From: Pyropia yezoensis
Lineage: Eukaryota > Rhodophyta > Bangiophyceae > Bangiales > Bangiaceae
Direction of reading: 5' to 3'
Length of the DNA stretch: 64,000 bases
Assembly (NCBI GenBank): GCA_009829735.1
Contig: CM020620.1
Location: 2,731,447 to 2,795,446, forward strand
Part shown: positions 19,457 to 30,150 of the stretch, one piece after another
Layout of the letters: the number at the start of each line of letters is the position of its first letter
Numbering within the stretch: the stretch's first letter is position 1
Position numbers and translations under genes: made by a program
The notes under the pieces: model-generated
What the model was told of the DNA's origin: nothing
Database searches by the model: none
What the model saw: the letters and a program-made list of their open reading frames with translations, nothing else

Positions 19457-22042
19457 CTACCCCCCATCCTCGTCCGACGACAAGTTGTCCCCGTCCCCAT
19501 TGACTTGCGGACAGCCACCCAGAGGTGTCATCTTCCGCAACTTGGCCGCCTGCTCGGCGCTCAAGACTGGAACGTCTTTGAGCACCTTGGGCAAAAGGTC
19601 CACGTTCTCCCTGATAAGAGAGTGCATCTCCAGGTGCTGCGGCAGCAGCGTCGACCGGTTCTTACTCATGACGTTCCCCGCCAGTGAGAAGTCCCTCTCC
19701 GCCGCCGCCGAGGAACCAACAGCGCCAAGGAGGGAGCACGCGACCACCGCCAGGTCCGGAAACTTGTGCTTACTCCGCATCCAGAACTCTAACGCGTCCC
19801 CCTTCTTCAGGAAGTCCGGCAGATGCAGGACTGACTCCAGTTGCGCCTTGGCGAGCTCCGACCTTGAGGGCGACCCTTGCGCTGCACTCCCACCATACGA
19901 CCCCTCCTCGTCGCTCGAATCTACCAAACAGCTTCTCGCCCGCTTCCATGCTTTCCCAGCAGTAGCTGCAGCTCGCCCGGGAGCGGCAGGTACGGGGGAG
20001 GCGGTCGGTGAGAGGTTAGAATACTTGTCGCAGACGTTCTTCACCAGCTCCAAGGCGTGAGGCAAAGGGTCGGTCTCGCCCAAGAGACGCGCTGTGCTCT
20101 GCAGCAACCGCGGTCCGCCGGGCGACAGCACACTCGACGCGAGGACAGGGTTGCTCCTCAACACGTTGCGGCTTTCATCGCTCTTGTTAAAAAACCGGAG
20201 TTCCAACTGCTCCCGCAGAACCAGCACCGCGGTGGAAGCGTCTTGACACAGGGAATCCACGACGGGATGGTTGCCCACATGAAGGTATTCGGCTGGGTAC
20301 AAGTTGTTGTCCACGACCAGCACGGCATCGGAAGGATGGTCTTCAATGTACTGCTTCATGGCACATTCCCCCTCAGCCAATAACTGGCCGGGGAGGCAAG
20401 GTACCAAAATTTGGTCCGAATTCACCGCTCGCCGGAGAGACGCCAGTAGGGAGAGCAAGGAAGAGACGGGAAGAGTGGCGCTCTCGGTCCTCGTGGTGAC
20501 CTCATAACAGCAACGCAGTATGCCCATTACTTGTCGCATGCGGTCCCACTCATCCATGGACAGCCGTCGCCTGCGGACACCGGCACCTACGTCACGACAC
20601 GAGAAGAACGCCATCAGACGGGAAAAGCAGGTGTACAGTCGCGCCATTGCGTTGTATGTAGAGCTCCACCGCGTGGGAACGTCTGTTACCAGAGTCCTGC
20701 ACTTGCCTGCATGGGGTACCACGAGGTCCTTGTAGATGGCGACGCTGACCTCTGAGTGGTTGAAATGACCAAACAGCTTTCGAAGCTTCGCCAGCAGGGT
20801 CCTGGCCCCCGGGTTCTGGCTGCGCTGCTGCTGCATCCCGCCGGCTGTGCTAGCTTGCTGCACGCCGCGCAGAGGACGCGCCTCAGATGGCCCCCCCACA
20901 GCGTACTTGACGGCGTTGTGGAGCGAGTGAGAAAAGCAGGGAAGCCAGGGAGCGGCCAGCTGCCGCATCGCCTTCCGCACGTTGGCTCCGGAGTCCGTCG
21001 TGGTTGAGCAGATATCTGTCTCGGCCAACCCAAAGTAGGCCAGACGCCCAAGCAGCCACGCCTTGATGGTGGCGTTGTCATGACGTCCCACAAAGAGGGA
21101 AACGCCCAGACGCACCACCTCCATCTTGATGTCCTCAGGGTCCACAAAGCGTACCACCACCGAGCCAAAGGACGTATTCGTGTGCTCCTCTGTCCACAGG
21201 TCCGTGACGACATGAGCAAATGGCAGCCCTCCAAACAGCTTCTTGACACGCGACAAACGGTTGCGTACCTCGCTAAGCAGGCAGTCATACAGCTCGGCAA
21301 GGTGATGCACGACCGTGTTGGGAGCCGGGGGAGTGTAGGAGGCCAGGTCGTTAAAGAAGCCCCGCACGTGCCTGTGAGAAGCAAAGCTGTGCGGCGAGAA
21401 CGTCATCACCTGCATGAGCACAAAACCGACGTGGTGCGACCGGCGGTCTGTCTTGGGCGTCAAAAAGCGGTTGATAGACGGGGCCTCCACCAGCCCCCGC
21501 GCAGACGACGAACCACCCGTCACATTCTTGGACACGTACAGAGCTGCTCTGCTGTGCACCAACTGCGTCATGGTCGGCATGTCTCGGCTCCCCAGCTGGC
21601 GGAGGTGCTTGATAGCGTTGGACACGTTGCCACCTGACAACATCAGCTTCGTGTCCTTCTTGCCAAGTCGGAGGCACAAAAGGCACAAAGCCACCACGTC
21701 CTTCTCTTTGCCGCTTCCCCGTTGGCTGGTATCCGCCTGGTACAGCTTGAGGAAGCCCCAAGCAGCCGACTTTGCCTTCCATGGCATTGCGGTCTTGTCC
21801 AGAAGTACGTGTTGAACCTTCTTATGCTCAACGGTCTCGGGCGCAGTTGCGACAGGCCCGCACAATGACAGGATGGTGTCCACCTCCTCCGTGGGCGCGC
21901 CACTCGCACTCTCGGTCTCCCCCATGCGCCTCTTGGTCAGGAGTCCGTTGCCCGCCTTGCCATTAGCTACGGCCTCCCCGCTGGTGCCACCCCCTGAGTC
22001 CGCCTGCTGTGACGACAGGATGGGGCCCTCTTCCGTATCCAT
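19457..22042 (-). CDS. hAT-family transposase
   Basis: The 861-residue protein has a BED-like zinc finger near the N-terminus (SAAWGFLKLY, CLLC at about 119-122, NAIKHL at about 145). The RNase-H core carries TTTDSGANVRKAM (Asp about 347) and DVPTRWSSTYNAM (about 456), motifs conserved in hAT transposases. The C-terminal dimerisation domain (about 750-800) reads FWMRSKHKFPDLAVVACSLL, then SSAAAERDFSLAG. The Glu-Arg of that motif and the length are as expected, and the frame is unbroken, so it may be functional. The ATG at 22042 was chosen; an in-frame ATG at 22618 would add 192 residues without BED or core homology. The gene ends 267 bases from the left end of the element, a usual distance. 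Confidence 0.92.
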   Translation of the reverse strand: MDTEEGPILSSQQADSGGGTSGEAVANGKAGNGLLTKRRMGETESASGAPTEEVDTILSLCGPVATAPETVEHKKVQHVLLDKTAMPWKAKSAAWGFLKLYQADTSQRGSGKEKDVVALCLLCLRLGKKDTKLMLSGGNVSNAIKHLRQLGSRDMPTMTQLVHSRAALYVSKNVTGGSSSARGLVEAPSINRFLTPKTDRRSHHVGFVLMQVMTFSPHSFASHRHVRGFFNDLASYTPPAPNTVVHHLAELYDCLLSEVRNRLSRVKKLFGGLPFAHVVTDLWTEEHTNTSFGSVVVRFVDPEDIKMEVVRLGVSLFVGRHDNATIKAWLLGRLAYFGLAETDICSTTTDSGANVRKAMRQLAAPWLPCFSHSLHNAVKYAVGGPSEARPLRGVQQASTAGGMQQQRSQNPGARTLLAKLRKLFGHFNHSEVSVAIYKDLVVPHAGKCRTLVTDVPTRWSSTYNAMARLYTCFSRLMAFFSCRDVGAGVRRRRLSMDEWDRMRQVMGILRCCYEVTTRTESATLPVSSLLSLLASLRRAVNSDQILVPCLPGQLLAEGECAMKQYIEDHPSDAVLVVDNNLYPAEYLHVGNHPVVDSLCQDASTAVLVLREQLELRFFNKSDESRNVLRSNPVLASSVLSPGGPRLLQSTARLLGETDPLPHALELVKNVCDKYSNLSPTASPVPAAPGRAAATAGKAWKRARSCLVDSSDEEGSYGGSAAQGSPSRSELAKAQLESVLHLPDFLKKGDALEFWMRSKHKFPDLAVVACSLLGAVGSSAAAERDFSLAGNVMSKNRSTLLPQHLEMHSLIRENVDLLPKVLKDVPVLSAEQAAKLRKMTPLGGCPQVNGDGDNLSSDEDGG

Positions 22043-24744
22043 GGGGTGGGCCAGGTGGGGTTGCCGGGTACAGAGTGGTCGACGACAACAGTCGAGCGCA
22101 AGGAGGGCATTGAAAGCGCGTGAAGAGGGCGGGCAGGCAGCGAGACCGACGTCGTTGGCATCGATCATACTCAAGAGCCCGGCTGAAAACGCGAAGGGCC
22201 CGCAACGAGCGTCGTGAATCAGATGCTTGCGCCCATCACGCACTCGCTGCAGTCTGGAACGTTGCAGGCGTCGCAAACGAAAGTGCCTGCCGACTTGCCA
22301 ACGTTGCGTGGTGGCTGGGCTGCCGCATAGAGCACCGCGGTGGGACTGCCATGGCGTGCCACTCGAGAGGACACGTACGCCGACTCGTCTGCCACTGCCC
22401 TCGGCGCGCCACGTACTTGCGGAGAGATGCCAAGTGACGTAACCAGTGGTGGCGGCTGCATGAGGTCGCCCCACGAATGGCTGCAGCCGCGCGGGGTCAC
22501 GTGGCGCGCGGGTGCGCGTTGGCAAGTGTGAGGCGGTGTCGTACCTGGGCCTGCGTGTGTCATCGACTTCAAGTCTTGAGTAAAGGGGCGCACACAGTCG
22601 TAAAAGTAGGCAATCCACGGAGTGCCACGGAAGAACGCGCAGTTAGTAACCTAATTAAGTGTGCACAGAGCAGCCCTATCACCATCCACGTGCCTCCCCA
22701 CGTGTCCGCCTTGATGTGCAGGTAGCGGTGGCGGCATAGGAGCATAGGGAACATGCGCAGCGAGCACGTAAAGCACACAAGACAGGCACAGTTGACGCGG
22801 CAGTGATAGCACGTGCTGGAATGGAAGCGCACTTACCTTGTCTCTGCGTGCAATGGGGGCACCAGGCAGCGCTGCAACAGCCTCTTCCACACTAGTGGGG
22901 ACCATGGACTCACACCGCTCTCAGTTGACCGGGTGCAGGGGTTAGCCATCGCTGCGGTTGAGGGCCATCGGGGTCGCAAGCTTGCCGCCGCACTTCACGA
23001 CGGGCTGCGCACAGGCATGCAACCCCGACTCTGCCCGCGCGGCCGCAATCATGTGGGCCAGCCGGGTCTCTTCGGTGGGGAGTCCTTGCGCGTAAAGTAG
23101 ATGCCGTGGGAAGGTGTGGGTGGGGCTGAAGCTCATCACCACCGCAGGCCTGGCACGACCAACCGATTGGTGCCACGCGGATGCTGCTGCGTAGTCATCG
23201 TGTAGCGGCTGGGATGCCCTGGCTGGACTCGAGGCCTCCACTTCAAGAGCGTGGATGGTGATACCAGAAAGGCCATCTTGTCATGGTGATGTCAAGTAGG
23301 TTCTGCCGGGTAGGGCTGGCCCGTCGCCGTCTGAGCGTCGTGGTCGGAGGGCGCAGTGCGAATTCCGGTGATGGTCTGCGGGTATCGGCCGGCTTGCCGC
23401 TGATCCACTGGTGGCCTTGTGTCCATCCCCCAATGAAGCATGTGGAACCCTGATGTGCAGCACGCCATAGGGGGCAGTCATCAACAGAGAGGTAGACCGT
23501 GGAAAGGCATGAAAGGCGCGTCAGAGCCTGGTATGAGTGAGCTACAATGAGCCACTCGAGCTCGTCATTGCCACGCAAACCGCTTTCCAGAGACCCCTCG
23601 TCACACCGTGGCCAGAACGTCCACATCTACCTCATGCACCTCCCCTTCCCTAAAGGTGTACCAAATAGTTACCATCAGGTGCTGTACAGCGCACGGAAAG
23701 CTCCAGCGGTGCGTACCACCAGAGCATCGAGACTCAATCGCGCACAGAAATACGGGCGCAGGCTGTTACCATCGCCATGGCCGCGGTCTCTGGATGACGT
23801 GTTTGGCTGGTAAGCCGTGACAGGGGTGTGATGAGCGTCGGGGGGCCGTCAGGAGTCGGGCGGGGGGAGGGAGACACTAGGCCAGCTGCTTGTCTGACTC
23901 AGACGGGCACCTTACCAGGCGTGCGCTCCCCACTCATATACCGATGGGCGTCCAGGTGTGAAAGCACTCGCTCGGCTATCGCGCTCGTATGGGTGTCCCT
24001 CCAGGCAAAGGCAGCTAATCGCGGACGCCCTACCAACGGATGCAAAGGTGCAGCGCCCGACTGTCGGCGTTTGGCCACCGACAGCAAACTCACCCGTGAT
24101 CGGCAACCACGTGGAGAGTGCCACGATGGGCCTGACACGATCCGCGAAGCACCGACACCGCCAGCTCACTGTCCGCGAAGGGCACTGCAACAAGCTATTA
24201 AGTGGCATCCTCACGTGTTGCCATGTGTCGGCAGCAGCTGCCGGGACGAGTCGTGAAAGAGCCGGGCGTGGGAGGACGGGGTGGAGGCAGATACGTGCTG
24301 GACGGGGTGACCGACTGAGATGTGAGGCAATGGAGATCGCGACACGTCGAGACTGGGCGAAACCTGCTGGAGTCGCTCCCGCCTTTCACGTTGACACACT
24401 GTGGTTGCTGCGCCCGTCGGGCACTACGTGCGGGGGTGAGGGCAACATCATGGGGACTGAAAGGCTGAAGAAAATTCCCCCACGTGTGTGCGTGCTGGCA
24501 CTCTCTCGTCCGCGCGGCGAGGGCGACATGAATCACACGCGTGGTCCCATCCCTTGCTCTCCCCTAATCCCGGTGCGACGGTGCCCCACCCCTCCACCGC
24601 CCCCCCCACAGCCCACACGCCTGCGCCCACGCGGCGCCCGCGCCGAGCCCGCACCCTGCTCGGCTACCCGACTCGTATCATCCCCCGCTCATGGCCAGCA
24701 TCCCCTCACCAACACGCCGCCTCCTCGCGCTCTCCCTCACTTCC
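22043..24744. other. Upstream part of the hAT block, no gene recognised
   Basis: The transposase promoter should lie just right of 22042. Frames of about 80-180 codons occur on both strands, but none shows a known family or a credible splice model. The stretch 22570-24500 is less GC-rich than flanking genes and has no long simple repeats, so it may be old passenger DNA. Confidence 0.35.
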
Positions 24745-25470
24745 CCCCTCGGCCGGCCGCCCTAGCCCAGGCACCGGCGATGCCTCCCCCATACCCAGCT
24801 CCCACACCCGACCGCAGGCCGTCCGCACTGACGGTGACGCGTCCAGCCCCCGCACCAGTGCCGCCGCAGCCGCAGCGCCGTCACCGCCGCAGCACCTCCG
24901 CGACAGCGCCGCCGCTACCGCGCCGCCGCGGCGCCCCCGCGCCGCTGCCTTCGGCGGCGGCGCGCTCAGCTCCCGCACCACAGGCGGCCGGCGGACGGGC
25001 TCCCGCCCCACTTGCGGGGGCATTTCCCCACCTGTCGACGCCTTCGCCAGCGGCGCCGGCAGCGCGCCCGGCTTCCGCAACGACGGCGGGCCGCCGACCT
25101 TCAAAAACACCACCGGCAGCAGCGGGGCGCCCAGCTTGCCGCCGCAGACGCCACCGCCCCTACCACCCCCATCGCGCGCCCGGCGCGTCACCACCCGGTG
25201 TTCCCGCCTTCGCCGGCTGCCCTAACCCGGGTACCGGCCATGCATCCCGCACGCCCAGCTCCCACACCCGACCGCAAACCGGCCAATAAGTCGGTGACGC
25301 GTCCACCCCCCGCACCAGCGTCGCCGCCGTCGCAGCGCCGCTGCGACAGCGCCACCACCACAGCGCCATCGCGGTGCCCCTGCGCTGCCGCCACCGGGGG
25401 CGGCGCGCCCAGGTCCCGCACGAGCGGCGAAAGGCGGCCGAGCTTTTGCCAAACTTGCGCTGACGACAGA
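24745..25470. repeat. Diverged tandem duplication, about 450-bp period
   Basis: Copy 1 (about 24745-25017) and copy 2 (about 25205-25460) share blocks such as CCCAGCTCCCACACCCGACC and GGTGACGCGTCCA in the same order; the offset is 460 bases at the left and 443 at the right. Translated on the minus strand both copies give VR-D/E-L-G/S-APPP and ALSRR-type segments. The duplication is old. Confidence 0.65.
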
Positions 25471-26665
25471 GTCGTCGCCGCCGCCAATTTCCTGGCAGAC
25501 GCCGCCTCCCTAGCAGGCGCAGCTTCGATAGCTGCCTCGGCGGCGGCAGCCACCGCCGCCGCCAGTCCCACAGCGTCGACAGCGGGGGGAATCGCCACCG
25601 CCGTGGCGGGGTGCGGCAGTGATGGGCGCTCCGTAACGCGCTGTGGCCGCTGCCGACGGCCGCCACCACGGTCGCCACCAAAGCCATTGCCGCCGCCACT
25701 GCCGCTGCCGCCGCTGCCGCTGCCGCCGCTGCCGCTGCCCTTGTCGCCGCCGCTGTCGTCACTGCTGACGGCCATGCGTGTGTCGCCCCCCGACGAGGAG
25801 GCAGCCGTGGGGGAGGTGGTGGCCGGCGCAATGGGCAGCAGCCGGCGGTGGCAGGCTGGCGGCGTGGCCCCCGCGCCCACCCACAGCGGCCGAGCGGACG
25901 GCACCGCCAACGGCACCAGCCGCAACGCGAGCGACCTCAGCCGCACCGTCGCACAGACGCTGCAGCGGCTGCTGGTGACGGTGTAGGGTAACACCGGCGG
26001 CGGCGACGGGCCGACCACCACCTCCCCGACCAACCGCGGCGGCGGCGGCGGCGGCTCCACCAGGTCCACCAGCGCCCCTACGTGCTGGCCGTCAGCACAG
26101 AGCGCCCGGAGTGGCGCATCCACGGCCACCAAATCGACGGTCGTCGACGCCGCCGCGCCGCTCCGCACCGCCGCGCTTGTGCAGCACTACCGCCGCCGCC
26201 TTCTCCGCCACTCGCGGTCGGCGGGTGACCACAATATCAATCTCGATGGACAGCCCGCCAAGGACGTCGCCGCCATGTCCACCGCCGCTATCGTCACCAT
26301 CGCCGCCCTCGACGCCGCCGCCGTCGCCGCCGCCACGCTGGGCCGCCGGCCGGAAAAACTCCATCAGCACGTACGTCCCCCCCCCCAGCTCGGTGGAGCA
26401 CGCTATCCCGCGCACCCTGTCCGCGAGCACCCCGCGCCGCGGGTGTCGAGCAGCGCGCCGCTATCCGCCGTGACCGCGTGCGGCAGGAACAGCGTCACTC
26501 CGGCAAGAACGAGGAAGGGGTCGCCGATGGCGGTGGTCGTCATGGTCCGCTCCAGACAAACCGCCGGCGCAAAGTTGGCCGGCGAAAACGGCCTCAAGCC
26601 AAAGGTCCCGCCGCCACCGCCGCCGCCGCTGCCGCCGCCGTCGCCACAGCCGCCGCCGCCCCAGC

Positions 26666-26698
<33 letters not shown>

Positions 26699-26819
26699 CA
26701 CGCTGCGCCCAACTCGAGCTCACCCCCGACGGTGACAGCGGCAGTGGCGACGTCGCAGCCGGCTCGCGCCGCGGCTCCCTCAGCGGCTCCCGGGAGAAAG
26801 GCGCCACAGCAGCTCCCAA
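25188..26819 (-). pseudogene. Decayed coding region inside the hAT block
   Basis: Protein-like segments follow each other on the minus strand but change frame twice: GTFGLRPFSPANFAPAV through ADSGALLDTRG (frame 1), then VLADRVRGIACSTELGGG, GTYVLMEFFRPAA and SIEIDIVVTRRP (frame 2, about 26440-26145), then TTVDLVAVDAPLRALC and QHVGALVDLVEPP (frame 1 again). No splice sites explain the shifts. It could be a host gene captured by the element, an element-encoded accessory gene, or a gene with consensus errors. I do not recognise the family. The Gly/Ser-rich 25750-25690 part and the duplicated end are low complexity. Confidence 0.45.
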
Positions 26820-27237
26820 AGCAGCACCGTAAGTACGCCCAGCCGGGTGGTCGGCCCCACCGACTGTGGCAGCCCAAATGGCGCTTCAAGGGAACTGGCG
26901 CCGCCCCCGGCAGTGGCCAAGGAAGCACCGGGACGGCACCTGCGGCGGAGCTGGGGCTGGCGCGGGAAACATCAGAGGGGTGAAGGGGAGGGCTAGGGGG
27001 AGGGCGCTTCGATAGATCGGGGAAAAGGAACACTCCACGCCATCGTCGAGCCGCCACCGCAGTTGTCGCCGCCTCCGCGACCTCCGCCAACGCCACCGGG
27101 GGGAGGTCGGAGGGGGAACACCCCGCAACCCCGACTTCTGCGTGGCGAGTGCTGGTGGCGGAGGCGTACTTCTCTCGGGTCGAGCGCTTTGGCGAGCCAA
27201 TTGCGTAATTAAAAATCTACGCGCCAGACTCAACCTC
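26820..27237. other. Right part of the hAT block
   Basis: No gene seen. A perfect GTAAGTAC donor-like site occurs on the + strand at 26829, but the upstream + frame is Arg/Pro-rich and unconvincing. Subterminal CAAGCGTA copies begin at 27238. Confidence 0.35.
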
Positions 27238-27599
27238 AAGCGTACAATCTTCCGGTCTGTCGGCGGACAAGCGTAGTTCTCTCGGCTCGAAGAAAGTCAA
27301 GCAACCGCGTATATACGCTTGAAAACTACGCGCAACTACGCTTGAGAAAAGTACGCTTGACAACCCCTGACAGAGACCAAGGATGTCATCGAGAATGGTC
27401 GACATTAGGTCCAGACTGGCTACCAAGCCCGAAATTCTGACCCGTACGTCGGAAGGGTCAGTCGGGAATTGTTCTCCACGTGGCCAACGTGGCGAGCCAG
27501 GCATACAAAGATACATCCCGGTAGAGAGGGCTGGATAGGCACAATGTGCTTACCGGATCTGGGTCGGAGGGACGTACGTGGCAAACGTGTCACGTCATA

Positions 27600-27639
27600 T
27601 ACCCACAACATACCCAGATCCTACCTGCTGAAAGTCTCT
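27600..27639 (-). repeat. Right member of the 41-bp inverted repeat pair
   Basis: It is the reverse complement of 18289-18329 with a single base missing (GGTAGGATCT for GGTACGGATCT). A weaker local hairpin is formed by GGATCTGGGT (27555-27564) and ACCCAGATCC (27612-27621). It lies 230 bases outside the right hAT-like end. Confidence 0.8.
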
Positions 27640-28135
27640 AGTACGACGACTTGACCCCTTGGAAAAGAAACTGGCGAAGGCACCGCGTGATCCGGCTGTG
27701 CGTCGGTCGACGGCTCATCATCAGCTGGGCTCATCATCTACCTATGCACCGCCTTCCCCTCTCCATTCTCCCCTCCTCCCCTGCAACCCTTTGACGGCAG
27801 CCCTTGTCCCACCACTGGCCACCCTTGCCCCGCCGCTGGCCACCTCCGCCCCGCCGCTGGCCACCTCTGCGCCGCCGCTGGCCACCTCCGCCCCGCCACT
27901 GGCCACGTTCACCCTTCCGCTGGTCACCCTCGCCCGGCCGCTGCTGGCTGCCCCGCTCACACCAGCTTCCTCGCTTCGCCTGCCGCCGCAGCGCGGTTGA
28001 CCCCCCCCTGCCTGACCACCGCGGCGGCCGGCCCTCCCCATTGCCTCTGCCCTTCCCCCCTTCCCTCCTCCTCCCATCCCCCGAAGTCCCAGCGGCAGAC
28101 CGTCACCCCTATTGCCCCTTCACTAGGGCGAGTCG
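27640..28135. other. Region upstream of the carrier gene
   Basis: It holds the minisatellite at 27805-27945 and presumably the carrier promoter. A 113-codon + frame (27659-28000) spans the repeat and encodes PPLATSA heptads; I treat it as a by-product of the repeat. Confidence 0.4.
27805..27945. repeat. 21-bp minisatellite
   Basis: Six to seven units of the type CCGCCGCTGGCCACCTCCGCC occur in tandem; the central three are nearly identical and the outer ones degenerate. The period is a multiple of three, so frames stay open on both strands. Confidence 0.75.
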
Positions 28136-29344
28136 ATGTCGGTGCCCGTGCCCTCCCCCGGGGCGCCCTCCCTTGTGGGTGGTGCCCCCCTTCCCGTTAC
28201 CGCCCGGACCCCCGCCTCTGCTCCTCCGCCCATACCCCCCTCCCCTCACCCGCCCCCCCCCGCGCCGACGCCCATGCTGCTGGCAGCCTCTGCGGCGGCA
28301 GGCGTTCTCTCCCGCTGTGTGGTGCACCCCCTTGACACCATCCGTGCGCAGATGATGGTGGCTCGCCCCGCGGCCGGTGCCGCGGTGGCTGCTGCTACCG
28401 GCGGCGGCGATGTCGGCGGCGGTAGCGGCGTCGGGCGCAGGTCGGGGTGCCCCCATACCCGCCCGTCTCCCCCCCGGGGCCTGTTGGCCACCGCACGGGC
28501 GATTGCGGCGGCCGACGGCGCCCGCGGCTTTTACCGCGGCCTGTCTGTAAGCGCGGCGATGCAGGCGCCTGCGGTGGCCACCTATCTCTCCACCTATGAC
28601 AGCGCTAAGGCGGCGCTGTCCACGCACGTGGCTGCCCGCTGGCCTCGTGTGGCAAGTGGCAGCGCCGCCGACGTGGCGGCCCACCCCGTTACCCACCTGG
28701 CTGCTGGCCTTGCCGCTGAGACCGTGTCGGCCGTCTTTTGGGTGCCTATGGAGGTGCTCAAGCAGCGGGCGCAGGTGCGGGGGGGCGCGCCCGCCGACGC
28801 GTCTGTGGTGGGCGTCCTCCGCGACCTTCTCCGGGCCGAGGGCGTCCGCGGCCTCTTTCGGGGCTACGCACTGACGGTTGGCGTCTTTGGTCCTTATTCG
28901 ATGATCTACTTCATGGCATACGAGCGGGGTAAGCGGGGATGGGCGGCTGTCCTTGAAGAACGGGGTGGGGCGCCGGGCGCGCCCCTGCCCCTCTTCGCAG
29001 TCGTGTCGGCTGCGGCGGCGAGTGGGGCGGTGGCGGCAGCAGCCACGTCCCCTCTGGACGTGGTCAAGACCCGCATCCAAACACAGGGGGACGTGGGCGG
29101 CGGTGGCGGCAGTTCCACCGCCGCACGGGCAGGGGCGGCCTCCGTGGGAACGAAGCCGCCCGCCACCGCCACTGCCCCTCCCTCCACGGCTGCCTACACC
29201 TCTGCCGCTCACGCGGTGCGGCGCATTGTCGCCGAGGAGGGCGCACGGGGGCTGTGTCGCGGCCTCACCGCACGGGTGTTGTGGATTATGCCAGGCACGG
29301 CCATCACGATGGGCGCATTTGAGGCGTTCAAGCAGCGGATGTAG
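28136..29344 (+). CDS. Mitochondrial carrier family protein
   Basis: Members exchange metabolites across the mitochondrial (or plastid) inner membrane. The intronless gene encodes 402 residues. All three repeats have the carrier signature: HPLDTIRAQ (Pro65), VPMEVLKQRAQ (Pro204) and SPLDVVKTRIQTQ (Pro306), each starting an odd-numbered helix; the paired downstream motifs GARGFYRGL, GVRGLFRGY and GARGLCRGL are also present. The second repeat signature has Met-Glu in place of Leu-Asp and the FWVPMEVLKQR form seen in some SLC25A44- or SAM-carrier-like groups, so the substrate cannot be assigned. The first 45 residues are Pro-rich and could be a transit extension or mis-annotated 5' sequence; Met47 starts the first helix. 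Gly-rich inserts occur in loops after repeats 1 and 3. Confidence 0.92.
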   Translation: MSVPVPSPGAPSLVGGAPLPVTARTPASAPPPIPPSPHPPPPAPTPMLLAASAAAGVLSRCVVHPLDTIRAQMMVARPAAGAAVAAATGGGDVGGGSGVGRRSGCPHTRPSPPRGLLATARAIAAADGARGFYRGLSVSAAMQAPAVATYLSTYDSAKAALSTHVAARWPRVASGSAADVAAHPVTHLAAGLAAETVSAVFWVPMEVLKQRAQVRGGAPADASVVGVLRDLLRAEGVRGLFRGYALTVGVFGPYSMIYFMAYERGKRGWAAVLEERGGAPGAPLPLFAVVSAAAASGAVAAAATSPLDVVKTRIQTQGDVGGGGGSSTAARAGAASVGTKPPATATAPPSTAAYTSAAHAVRRIVAEEGARGLCRGLTARVLWIMPGTAITMGAFEAFKQRM

Positions 29345-30150
29345 GCACGGACCTCGGCGGGCGGGTGGGGTGTGCGAGAAGGGGGGGGGGGTGGACGAGG
29401 GAGGTGCGTCATGCACGAATGAGGGACGGCGGGGGCGGCGGGTTGCGGACGGGAGCTTGGCGGCGCTGGTGCCCCCTGTATGTATAGTGCGAATAGCGGC
29501 GACCTGCCCGTCCGGGTGGGGTCATTAGATCCTTTTTTTTGGCGAACATGCGTGCGGGATGGGGACGAGGCGGCGTGTGGGGCACACGCAGGTGGTGGCA
29601 ATGAGATGGTCGACCTGAGGAGTCGCCTCCTCCGCACTGCCGTGTGGGTGACTTGCGGGCCAAGTGTGGAGGGAGCGACCGCTGTGGAGCCAATGGTGCT
29701 CACAGCCGCCATCTCCGGGGGGCGGACTGTTTCTTGCCCGCGCGCAACGAGCTGAGGGTCTGCGCAGAGCCGATAGGGGAAACGCCAACGTGTCCCCAAG
29801 CGCAGCGATGGGGCAGGCCGGCGAGGGGGGGGGGAGACGGGTGGGCGGCGAGCAGTGCAAGGTCGAAGTCGATACGGCTGCGACGGGTGGGTCGCAGAGC
29901 GGTGGGTGAGGTGCGTACCCGCACACGTGCGTTGCACGGTCACGTCGCGTCGGCGCAGCAGCTCGCTGAAATTGCGGTGGTGTTGGCCCTTCCCCGCCCC
30001 CCTCCCCTCCGCCTCTTCCAACTTCCCCCCGCCTTCCCACGCCGCCATTGTCAGCACACGTTTGTCAAGGGGGGGGGTTCCCGGGGGCTCTGATGAATGG
30101 ACGAGAGGTACCAGTGGAAGAATTGATTGCATGCGATGAATGGACGAGTG
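29345..30150. other. Intergenic, no gene recognised
   Basis: It is 3' of the carrier gene. Short frames on both strands are shadows without family signal. It ends at the dispersed repeat. Confidence 0.4.

Larger units (their letters stand above)
19190..27369 (-). mobile_element. Candidate 8.2-kb hAT element
   Basis: The left end reads CAGGGGTTGTCAAGCG and the right end is its exact inverse (16 bases). Behind both ends are many short copies of CAAGCGTA in both orientations (19200-19405 and 27238-27360), typical of hAT subterminal transposase sites. A full hAT transposase lies inside, next to the left end. hAT elements duplicate 8 bp of target: ACAGAGAC follows the right end, while ACAGAGAG lies 6 bases away from the left end, so the duplication is imperfect. 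The other 5 kb hold a decayed coding region and duplications. The two ends may alternatively belong to different insertions. Confidence 0.55.

Noticed and set aside
22936..22946. CAGGGGTTAGCC as right end of a short hAT element
   Set aside because: Matches only eight or so bases, is in direct rather than inverted orientation, and has no CAAGCGTA cluster behind it.
23958..25289. 443-codon plus-strand frame
   Set aside because: Second half is Pro/Ala-rich shadow of the duplicated region; first half has no recognisable domain.
27659..28000. Possible small protein with PPLATSA heptads
   Set aside because: Explained by a 21-bp minisatellite whose period keeps frames open.
28109..29416. 435-codon minus-strand frame opposite the carrier
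   Set aside because: Shadow of the carrier gene; His/Arg/Gly-rich with no family signal.
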